DNA from: Camarhynchus parvulus
Lineage: Eukaryota > Chordata > Aves > Passeriformes > Thraupidae
NCBI RefSeq assembly: GCF_901933205.1
Contig: NC_044601.1
Span: 45,233,376-45,297,375, forward strand
Direction: 5' to 3'
DNA: 64,000 bases
The position numbers were made by a program, and so were the translations under genes. This document shows positions 32,701 to 43,505 of this stretch, one piece after another (within the stretch, counting starts at the first letter, position 1; every line of letters starts with the position of its first letter). Under the pieces are notes generated by a model. That model searched no databases. It was not told the DNA's origin and saw only the letters and a list, made by a program, of their open reading frames with translations.

Positions 32701-35700
32701 TTTGTACCTTGGAAATAGGTGATTATTTATTTCAAAACCTGTTTTTACTCCTGATTATGTCCCACCTTGGGAACTCTCTGTTTTCATCAGGATATACAGT
32801 ATACAAGGCTTCAAGGATGCACAGAAACATTTTTCTGGGTTGCTGTGGACCTTCTGGAAACAGTTTTGTGTGAACAGAAAATCATAATGCTTCTAAACAA
32901 AAGCCTTTTTGGAGACAATGGTGGTGTTGTTATGCCTGTGATTTTACCATATATTTGGGATAGATTATACCACGGTTGCTGAGTAGATAAGCAAGCTATT
33001 TTTGTGATACATTTTCAGAAACAATTGTGTTGAATCCCTTGGATTGTAACATTTAAGACAGTCTAGATGCAGTCTGGTGGCTACAAAAGTGGGATGGAAC
33101 CATCTATGTGGTTTAGCTAAAGCTTGTCTGTTTTTCCATGGTGCTAGAAGCCTGAATAAGTACTGGCACATCAAATATGCCTGCAGACTACACATCATTC
33201 AGTGTCCTTTAACTGACAACAATACACAAGGTTGAGTACAGGCATTGGATAGTATGATAGGTCCTTCTAAAATGCTTGGCAATGGTATATACTAGAATTG
33301 GTGTGACAGTGATGCTGTTCTGTGAGCTTCACTGTTTATGACATAGAAATGCTGATGTGCTAGAAAATTTTGTAGGCTGTGAAAAGCATGTGATGTGATT
33401 GTACTTGCTATGCTTTGATTTCAGTGCTAAAGTGCATGTTCAGTTGATTTACATAACAAATCAAAACAGTATCTCCCACAATGCAGGTCAGGATGTTTTT
33501 TCACAGGATTATTTAGGGATTACTTTGGTTTATTCTTGCAGGAAAAGGTTGAGCCATACAGTGCAGTCCCACAGCTGTAATCCACCTTGTTGCTGTGTCC
33601 AGTTTACATCTTCCTTTCTGTTGGGGTTTGCAACCTTCCCTGCTGATTTCTGCGTACATGGTTGGCCTCATCACTGCTCATCTGCAGAAGATGGACTGAC
33701 ATGCTTTACAGTCCTGTATGCCTGGAGAGTTGCTAGCTTAATTTGGTGACAAATAACCCTCAACAGAAAGATCTATTCAGATGTCATTCCTAGGACTATA
33801 ATAATATATAACCCCTAACAATATCTTTGATCTTTAAAGTTCCAAGTGACTGGATTCCTAATTCACCCAGTTATACATTCATTGCCAGATGGAGCAGTGT
33901 ACTTCCTGAAAGCATTATGTGCTGCACAGCAGGAGGTGCATGCAAGCGGAACTGCTATAACAGTACTAATGATGATCATTCTAGTGATGGGCAGTGTCTG
34001 CACTCCAGTGATTTATACTGTTGTTGTAAAGGAAAAAGGTTTGGTCCACAGTCTTCAGGAAAAACTACTGGAATGCCCCTAACATTAGCTTACTAGTTAA
34101 AAATGCAGAACGTATTTGAGTCTTTCATTTCAGTAAATCCAGTCTGTCTTTTTTTTTTTTCCCCCTATCCTTCATTCCTTCCAGAGAATACGGAGTTACA
34201 TCTGGTTGATGCTAGGTGTAGGCTAGAGCTGTGAATGTAAACTGCTTAGCCAAAACAAGTCACCTAGAATTAAGATAAACTTTCACGGTTGCTGTACTTC
34301 TGACATTTTTTGTTCCAAATGTTATAAAACAGTTGCGGAAGATGAGTAATAGTTCTGGCATTAGTTTACATCTGTTTCCTCAGGCTGAGCTAAGCATCAT
34401 CATCAAGGTTTAAAGAAGCAAGATTCAAGATTACTTAAAGGAAGATTGTAGGACCAAGGCACGATGAAGTTGCTCTGGAAATGCAAAACTGGCGCATGCT
34501 GTAAATAAAAGTTTGTCTTGTGTTGTTTCTCAGCTAAGAGTAAGGTCCAGTGGCTGATTTTCATCTTGGAGCTGTGCAACATTATTTCTTACTGCAGGAA
34601 TACTGGTGGGTTAACAGCTTGGGGGGGAAGAAAAAGTGTCATGGGGCACTTCATCATGGCCCTGGGACAGAGTTTTCCTCTAGTGCCACAGTGAGGAGCC
34701 AAAATCATCTCCTGTGGATCATGGAAAAGGTGAAGAGCAGAGGCCCATCTTCCATCACTTGGCTTCCTGCTGTGGGCACCTGCTCCCTGTGTGGCATAAG
34801 GAAGTGTATGATACAGACTTTTTTTTTTTTAATGCCAAGGAAAAGCCCACAGGAGGGCTGAAGGGAGATTATGCTCTACCCTGGGAAGGTCTGGCAGGAG
34901 GTTGCTGCTTTCTGTAACTGTCTCAGAAATACAAGTGGGGAATTCAAAGTACAAGACAGATGAACAAAGAAGGCAACAGAGTGGAACTAGTAACAGCCCC
35001 AGGGAAAACCAGAGCAGACAGGGAAGAGTGTTACAAAGTGCTCATCAAATTTACATGCAAATAGTAATGCTAACATTGTACATGATTGACCAGAATACCC
35101 TGCAAAGTCAAACGGGAATGAATAAGACAAAGACTTTGTGCAGTTCTGAAGCATTTGGCTGTTACTACTACATGAAACTGCTGGCAGTCTGCTTTGTGAG
35201 CAGAGTTCATGACATCTGTGTTTACATGTTGCACGTTGAATTTGGCAAAAAATAGTTAATCAGGAAAAGCAATTTATTTTATAGAGATCTTAATACTATG
35301 AAAGAGTGCATACTGTCATTCAAGTTCAAATTTAAAAGATGAAAAATTTCTGTAAGAAATTACATTGGCTAGAGCTTTTGGTAAAAACTTTGGATAAAAT
35401 CAGCTTGTAATTAAGATTCTGACTGCAGAATTTTCAAACTCCTCTGTCCTGTGACAAGGAAACACTTTGGACCCACAGGTGTGGTTCCAAGGTAAGTCTG
35501 TCTTAGTGTCTTCTCACTGCCATCAGAGGCTACAGAAATCATTGACTAGAATGAAATCAGAAGACTGACCTTTCAAAACACTTAACCAGTGCTGAAGTTC
35601 CCACCACTTACAATTTTTGCCACTATAAACAAAGGAAAATGAATACTGAGAAGTATTTACCCAAGAAAAACAAAAATTCATTGTTGTGCCTCAGAGAAAT

Positions 35701-37554
35701 ACGAAGTATGTGGAGTGAAGCATGCTGTTAATATTGCATAATCACCAGTTGTCTATGCCTTTTACATAGGGATTTTTTTCCTGTGAGTAAGGCTTTTTCT
35801 TTGCATAGATTTTTTTTTTCCGCTGTTTGCTAACTCTTGACTAAATTTTCCTCAGGGTGTCTGGATCATAGCTTATGAAATAGTGCTGGTTGGTCCCTGC
35901 AAGGTCCTCAGAAGAGCCATGGAAAACTTCAATTCCATGTTCCCTTAGCAGCATAATGTTACATAGTAGAAAGGGCATATGATGCAGGAAACAGCTTCTT
36001 AAAAACTATCATCTTCACCTTTGTACTCGCTCTTGTGGGAGGTGTTGTGATGACTATCTGACAATTGCTTGAAATTCTGCAGCAAAAAGATGGAAGAAAT
36101 TTAAATTGCATTGCCTTAATCTACATTCTTCTTATATGTCTTCATATGTAATTAAAAAATGCATTTTTCTGGGATATGTTTTGAGGCAGTAGCTAAGAAT
36201 TAGTCAGTTTTATTTCCTATATGTTATCTCATTGCTGACTGAAATTCAAGACAAAATACAGAGCAGATATTGAAGGTTCATTATTTGGAACAAGTGCTTT
36301 CCTGTAACACAAATAATACAGGAAAAGGAAAATCTGTTCTTTAAGCATACTGATGTAGTTTTGTCTATACACGAGATGTCTTGCAATTTAAGAAAAAATG
36401 GCTCAGGCTATGGTATCTCAAGGAAACACAATTTGCCCTTTATTTACATTACTTTTCAACAAATGTGGGAATTCAGGATTTGATTTTACACAGAACATTA
36501 AATCTCAGTATTTTTAATATGCAACTTTACAGTAATTGGCACTTCATCTTATTTTACTTTAAAATTACTTACAAGATACATTTTTCTGGATTTTTGATTA
36601 TGAAACATTTTTTCTCTCTTACTTCCAAGGCATGTCAGATTCTTTCATCTGATTTAATCATGCCTGAGGCAATAAAACTTACGTAAACGCTACGTAAGAA
36701 TACAGGTGTCAAAGCCTGGGGGACAGATAATGGAGCAAAGATTTCACCAACACCTGCAAGGTCAGTTACATTTTTTTTCTTCACTTCCCCTAAGGCTGAT
36801 TCCATTGCAGATTTCAGTGTCTTGAAAGAAATGCATCTCTGCACTGGCTCTTCGCACCACCTTTCAGAGGTTAATTCTGATACAGAGTACACCTTCCATG
36901 TACCACAGATGTTTTGGTACATGGAAACATGTCAGAAGAGTCAGAGGGTTTAATCCATGGAGGTTTGGAATTTTTTTCTACATTTTCCCCTTTTGTATAT
37001 TCAATCACTTTGTTATTTCAAGGTTAGCATTTTTAATTCATTATTTCTCTGGCTCTGACTCACAGAGCTTGGCTGGATTGTTCTCCAGCCTTATAGTGCC
37101 TTTCGTCAGAATCACAGTGCATATTCTTTAAATAGTGCTCATTTTCTTTGTGTATGGATTTACTTTCGAATAGAAAAAAATTAGCACAGTAGAGACACTA
37201 TACAAGAAATATAGGAACTTGGAGGTTGGGCTCACTACCCACGGACTGGGGAAGAAAGGCAGGGATTAATGGTGTATGGATGTCAGTAGATGCCAGACCT
37301 CTAGTGGGCACAATGGAGAAATGCTTGGAAGCATGAACATTATATGGGGGAAAATTTTATGTGCTGTTGGGGGAGAGCTGCTGAAAAGTCTCTTTCAAAA
37401 GCTTATCTGTTATTTGTACAAAACTGTTATGTCCCATCATTCATTGTAGCTTTGAGTAAGTGCAGAAGTCCCAGAAAATCAGTTAACATTGTCTGATTTT
37501 TTTCAACTAATTTCAAAATCTTAACTGCTGTTTTGACTGAACAGCTGTACTAGG
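26795..37554. other. BTF3-ANKRA2 intergenic region, gene-free AT-rich DNA
   Basis: I see no supported gene. It is AT-rich single-copy-looking sequence without an obvious CR1 or LTR for more than 10 kb. Minor items are a G-rich run at about 32418-32440, a perfect 9-bp hairpin with 11-nt loop at about 36897-36925 ('ccatgtacc'/'ggtacatgg'), and two overlapping open frames at 33827-34096, one with a hydrophobic segment. None has domain support. A few poly-T tracts (31002, 34148, 34818) are present. Confidence 0.55.
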
Positions 37555-38284
37555 ACATGCCCCAGAATGGAGACAAGAGGCTGGAGAGCCGCCCTGCAGA
37601 AAGAGATGTGAGGGTTTGGATTGGAGACAAGTTGAACATGGTCATCAGTGCTCTAGCAGCCAGGAGGGCCACCCTGGGGGCATCAGGCACAACATGGCCA
37701 GCTGCGCAAGGGAGGGGATTGTGCTCTGCACTGCATTGGGGCAGCCTCACCCCGAGCGCTGGGGGCAATTCTGGGTGCCAAAGTAAAAGTGAGGTATAAA
37801 ACTATTGGGGAGTGTCCGAAGGAAGGCCATGAGGATGGTGAAGGGTCTTGAGAGGAAAGCGGTATGAAGAGCAGCTGATATCACTTGGTCTGTTAATTCT
37901 GGAGGAGTCTGAGGTGACCTTATGGCAGCCTACAGCTTCCTCATAAGACGAAGTGGAGAGGCAAGCACTGATCTTCCCTCTGGTAACTAGAGTTTGGACA
38001 TTAGGAGGTGGATTGAAACTGCATCAGGGAAAAGTTCAGACTGAACATGAGGGAAAGGCTCTTTATTAAGAGTGGTTGATCACTGAACAGGTTCCTAGGA
38101 AAATGGTCTCCAAGCCTGTCAGTATTCAAGGAGTGTCTGGGTGATGCTTAGTGATATGCTTTAGTCTGAGGTAGTCACAGAATATCTCAAGTTGGAGGGG
38201 ACCCATAGGGATTGTGCTGCAAGGAGCAGGGAATGTGACTCAATGATCTGTATTGTCCCTTTCAACTTGAAATATTCTATGATC
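37555..38284 (+). mobile_element. CR1 LINE fragment with a nested antisense tail
   Basis: CR1 3'-region blocks appear in sense order, from pol-end sequence ('gcagccaggagggccaccct') to a terminal 'gaaatattctatgatcc'. A short piece at 38175-38208 ('cacagaatatctcaagttgg'...) is the reverse complement of the CR1 3' end and interrupts the element, creating a small inverted repeat with the real 3' end. Confidence 0.85.
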
Positions 38285-38984
38285 CAAAGAACTACAATGG
38301 CTGAAGAAGGCTGTAGTGCAGGAGGTTGTGGCTTTTCATTGCATACAGCTGATACCTGCTTCCAGCCACTGCATGAAGGATATTTAGGAGCTCGGAGTTC
38401 TGTACTAGCAATTAGAGTTTCTTGTAATGAGGAAATTTCAATCTACAATGTGTTGGCCTAGTTGTTCCGGGATTAACAGTGGAAGGCAGGAGGAAAGAAG
38501 TCAGGTACTGTCAGTGTTCCCACAGAAACCACACACTGCTCATTAAGACTCTCTTCCCCCTATGGCAAACTAGAGAGAATTGGAGGCATGCCAAGCTGTG
38601 TGATCAGCAAGACTCACATACTCCATGCAGCTTTGGTGGCATGCCATGTAGGAGGGACTTCCCCTTTGAACATCCATCCCAGCACTGGCAGTCAGGGTGC
38701 CAGAAGACTGTGAACATCAGTTTAACCAATGGACATCTGAATTGCAACAATCAAGTCTTGTCACTGGGTTCATCGTGATAATACCTTTCTACTCTTATAA
38801 TTTCTTTCTCATTATTTTCCTTACATATTTTCTTAAGTGTTACTTTTATGCTTTTATATTATTACCATGGATAACAACAACCAAAATGGCTATATACATC
38901 CTCTCCATTGCAACCAAATTGTTCTAAGGCAAACTCTACACACACACGCATATGCACATATATATAAAACCACCAATCATTCAG
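38285..38984. other. Intergenic DNA between CR1 and the inverted LTR pair
   Basis: I see no gene in this stretch. It ends in a CA/TA-rich simple stretch (about 38936-38966) just before the left LTR-like arm. Confidence 0.5.
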
Positions 38985-39585
38985 TGTGTTTTCACTCTGT
39001 TATAGATACATATTATAATACTGGCTTTTTGCAAATACTAAAATGGATTCTATATGTGTGGTGTTAAAGTAACTTTGTTATATAGTTTTTATTTCTGTTG
39101 TTAATTAAGCCTAGACATAGTAGTGAAATCAATTATATAAGTATGCTTGCGTTAAAATGCCTGCTTGGATGGGATAACATCCAATGAACATAGGAAGAGG
39201 ACACCTGCTACAGATAGGCCAACAATCAGCACTCACCATCTGAAGACAGGTGAACCAAGGCCCAAAACCTGGAGGTGATAAGAATGGACTAAAACCACAA
39301 CCAAGGAATATGCATGCTCTAAAAAGGTGGATCCAAGAAGATTTGCTAAATAGTTTTTGGAACGTGTAAACTAGTTTGGGGAAAAGTTTACTATGCATAA
39401 GGGTCTATGAATATGCAACAGGCTGATGTAAGGGAAAAGGTATTTAAGGGGTGTCTCTGAAGATAAGTGTGCTCTTGGGCCGAGATGCACCCAGCTGTAA
39501 TAACCTTTGCTCTATGGTCCTTGTCTCCTATTATCCTTTATTAAACTTTTTAAATTTTCACAGGAGAGTGAACATGTTTTTCACA
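38985..39585 (+). mobile_element. LTR-like element, left arm of a large inverted repeat
   Basis: An element of about 600 bp bounded by TGTG...CACA. Read on the plus strand it has a TATA-like box 'tatttaag' (39441-39448), then ATTAAA (39540-39545) about 100 bp later, near the 3' end. That order matches a retroviral LTR (U3, R, U5). The same sequence occurs in reverse orientation at 39647-40242, roughly 85% similar by eye with small indels. No internal retroviral genes or clear target-site duplication were seen. The family is not identified. Confidence 0.65.
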
Positions 39586-39646
39586 CTGAGCATAGTCTAT
39601 AGGGATTTGAGTAATGACCAGATAGATCCTTTTGGGTGGAGTAGAG

Positions 39647-40242
39647 TGTGTGAAAAACATGTTCACTCTCCTGTGAAAATTTAAACAGTTTAATAAAGGA
39701 TAATAGGAGACAAGGACCATAGAGCAAAGGTTATTACGCCTAGGTGCATTTTGGCACTCAGCCAAGAGCACACCATCATCTTCTGAGATACCCTTTAAAA
39801 CCCCTACATCAGCCTGTTGCATATTCATAGACCCTTATGCATATCCATAAACTAGTTTACATTTTCCAGGTTTTACATGGCCCTTCCTCGGGTCTGCCTT
39901 TTTAGAGCAAACATGTTTCTTGGCTGTGGTTTTGGCTCCTTCTCTTTTACCACTTCCACTCTGGGCCTTGGTCCTCACTCTATTCAGATGGCGAGTGCTG
40001 ATAGTTGGCATATCTGTAGCAGATGTCCTCATCTTACGTTCATTGGATGTTATCCCATCTGAGCAGGCATGTTAACACAAGGATAGCTATTTCACTACTA
40101 GGTCTAAGCTTAATTAAACAGCAGAAATAAAAACTATATCCTTATAACAGTTACTTTAACATCACACATATAAAAATATAAAATCCATTTTAATATTTGC
40201 AAAAAACCAATATTATAATATGTATCTATAACATTCAGCACA
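39647..40242 (-). mobile_element. LTR-like element, right arm of a large inverted repeat
   Basis: This is the reverse-complement copy of the 38985-39585 element, with its 3' end facing the other copy across a 61-bp spacer (39586-39646). Matching blocks include the 3' terminus ('gtgtgaaaaacatgttcact'), the ATTAAA region, 'gaccatagagcaaaggtta', and the 5' end ('tattataatatgtatctata'). The TATA-like box of the left copy is not preserved in the same form here. Its flanking bases do not match those of the left arm, so the two copies do not look like LTRs of one provirus. Confidence 0.65.
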
Positions 40243-43200
40243 GTTAATTCTCTCAGGTACTGGATACCTTTTTCCATAGCATTCCACCTCCTTGGGTGCA
40301 CTTCTAGATCATGCTTGATCTAGTACCTTTCCTTCATGCTTGACAAGAGTCGCCTGCAGGGTCTGTGTTTCTGTCCTCTTCCCAATCCTCTTGTGCCCAC
40401 ATCCCAGGGTCAGGGATCCCAGCTGGCCAGCTTTACTACTGTCTGGTTTCACATCGTGGGCTGCAATACCCCAGCACTGGGCCAGGCAGGTCACCAGGGA
40501 CTCTCCTGACTGCTGGCTGACATTTTCTTGTGCATCCCACAGCTCACCGAGGGATAGAAATGGGGTGATTGATTATCTCTGGCCCTGCCTCTTCCTCCTG
40601 TTAAGAGAGCCCTGCTTCCTCCTTATTCCTTCCTGTGTGAACTGATTTGATCTTGCATTTCTTCTTCTGTATAGAGGCGATTGCTACTGTCACCTCAACT
40701 GTGAGAAAAAACAAAACTATCTGACAACGATTTTGGTGTTAAATAATCAAGGCATTACTTTACTTCTGGCCAGAATGTTGTTCTGGCCAAGATGTGCAAC
40801 AGAAATAATTATATCCACACATAGTCTGGGTGTGCAGAGAATGTAATTTCATGACACGTGAATTTTACCAGATTTTTCACAAACTTTATACAGTAAAAAT
40901 GAAAAAAATCGTTGGTTCAATGTTCACTGGTTCCAAGTGATGTAGTTCTTAGTATTTGGTTTCTCATTCCTTACAAATCTCTTTGCCTCCGATGCTAATT
41001 AGGTCCTCATCCTTATCTCTGCTTTCACTGACCAGGTGTCTCCGACCATGCCAGGGATGTTTGGAATGGATGTTCCGTTAACGGCCCTTGATGGCTGTTG
41101 CTGGCTGTTATCTTTTCTGTCTTTTCTGTGCTGCTCCCAGTCTGTTGAGATGTTGAGCTCATCAGGCCTCAACTAGTGGAGCAATGGCCTGAAAATAAAC
41201 TTCAGATCCCTTCCTCCGGGGCAAAGGTGAACAAACTAGTCCTGACTAAAATTATAAAAGAAAAAAATTTATATATTTTGCAACACTACCAGCAGAGGTT
41301 GTTCAGCTGAAGTCTGAGTGGCCACGGTGCCTGGTGCTCTGCTTTCTTGCCTCTCCCCTGAGCGTGCTGTTTAGGGTCAAGCAGTGTCCAGGAAAGAGTA
41401 GCCAGGGCCCAGCACATTGCATAACTTCGTGCCTCTCTGGAACTGCTACACCAGTTTTCCTTCACATATTATGCGACTTTATCAGGATCTCATAGTTGTT
41501 CAGGAGTGAGAGGAAAGATGTGTGCTAATGTCTTTACAAATAATTTAATGGGTGAAGGTATGAGTGTCTTTGAAATGGGTCTTACCATCTCTACTAAATT
41601 CAAGGCAGCAGGTTTGTTGTAGAGACCGGACAGCTTGGCTTCTGAGACAGACAAGAGTCTGCACAAGCCTGAACTTCTGAACTTTGGGGTAAAAAAGACA
41701 GGTTCAAGGGGGCACATGGGGTTGGCAGTTTGGGAAGGCTGTACCTTCCTAGTACCTCAGCCAGTGGGGAAATGAAGAGGGAAACATGCAGTCCGGAGTT
41801 TGGGATAAAAGGAGGCTGCACCTTCTGAAACCGAGAGAGAAATCCCCATGGGCATGTGCCCCAGAGGACTCTCCTCCTTTATTTGAATAAAGTTAAAGGA
41901 TTCCTCTGTCTCCTTTTCGGACATAAAACTCTGGCGTTTGTGGATTTTCCTGACACGAGTGAACTTCCAAACCACTGAAGCACAATAATCCTTCGAAAGT
42001 TGGCCCATTTTTTCCCACATTCCATGCCACTCATGACTATCTACCCTCAGGGCAGATGTTTGAATAACCTCCCTAGAAATATCTAAACACGATGTAAATC
42101 GCACTGAGGAGACCTGCCAGACTTAGCAACAAGAACATGCTCTTCTTAACCATCCAAAGGGAATTCAGAATTCTCAAAAGTTCCTTTAACAGGAGTGAAA
42201 ATATGGGGAAAATCGTCCTGTCCAATTCTCCCCTGCCAGACTGGACATGACTATTAATAGAGTCCCAAAGTGTAGTGCCTGAGGTAAGGGTAGGAGAGCA
42301 GCACTGAATGCATATCCCAAATGACCCTCGCTGCCCTTGATGTTATCATGCCATGAACTGATGTCACACAGTACAGAAACAGAACAATCCTAATCCCTCT
42401 CCCTCCTCTGAAAAATACCATCAGGAGGAGCACATAGAGGAATATACAAAGGGTTAGGCACAACACCCACACCAACAGACAAAGCTACACTCTGACCAGT
42501 GGCTCCCTATCTAATACAGCAAATGCTTAGATCAATTTTTTTCCAGTTATTCCTGATTTTATCTGTAATCTCAATCCTTCCTGGCCCATAGTAGGTGCCA
42601 AACAAGACTGCTGTGGTTTAGGAATGGTACTGCCCAGTTTAGTGCTCCCACTGTGACGCTTCAAACACACTGCCACTTGCTTGCTTGCCCATCCCCTCTC
42701 TGCTTTCCCCTGGGGTGAGATGGAAAGGGGAATTCGAGGCAAAAAAGGTAAAGATCACAGATTGAAATAAGAAAAATTTACTGGAAACAGCAATGAGGTA
42801 AGAAAACAAGCAATAACAGCAACAATGTACAAAAGACAGAGCGATTCACATGCAAAATTGCTTACTGCAGAGCTCCACCGATCCCACTGCAACCAGTCCA
42901 CCATGACTGGAAGGAACTCCTCCACCCTGGAAGGGACAGCCTCCTTCTCTTAGCAATGAGGTGAGGTGATACAGAGTAAGTTCTCCATGCCAGCCCCCTC
43001 CTCTCTATTGCAAAAATGAACCCTGTTCTGGCTCCAGCCAGAATAAATATAAACTGGGGGGTCTCAAAAACTTCACACAGTGAACATTTTGGTATTATTA
43101 ACAATACAAGTATCTATCTTTTGTGGTGATATCCCTCAATATCTAAACACATTTCTTCCTGTGAATATGTATCAATGATGTGATGAAGTAGGACACTTGG

Positions 43201-43505
43201 AATAGTGTCACCCACTGCACTCAGTGTAAACATTTAGATGGTCAAAACTGGGCTTATTTACAAATAATTTCATGCATGACAACTGACTCTTCTAAAATTA
43301 TATAAAATATATTTAAGAAAAGGATGACATTGCACATTTGTATTAACAACAGTGAAAGAAGAGGAAGAACACTAAAAAGCTTAACTAAAGCCAGGAAATA
43401 GTTGCACTGAGGTAAAGTTACAAAACAACCAACTCTTGTCACTGATTAGAGCTAAACAGTTCAAATCTCCAAGCCAAGATGTGGCACCTGCAGAAGAGCC
43501 AATCA
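40243..43505. other. Intergenic region and possible ANKRA2 3'UTR
   Basis: No gene is confirmed. The ANKRA2 3'UTR should begin just below 43506, but I could not pick a convincing AATAAA on the minus strand close to the stop; one candidate is near 41877-41882. Minus-strand open frames of 75-115 codons at 41490-42104 and 42254-42475 (the latter hydrophobic) might be retroelement remnants, but I recognise no motif. 42.7-43.05 kb has a mid-repetitive, LTR-like look that I cannot assign. Confidence 0.45.

Noticed and set aside
39129..40062. Similar small open frames in both arms of the inverted repeat.
   Set aside because: They match each other because the arms are copies of the same repeat, and they run antisense to the LTR direction.
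41490..42475. Minus-strand open frames as possible viral or cellular genes.
   Set aside because: No recognised domain or signal; noted only as a possible retroelement remnant.
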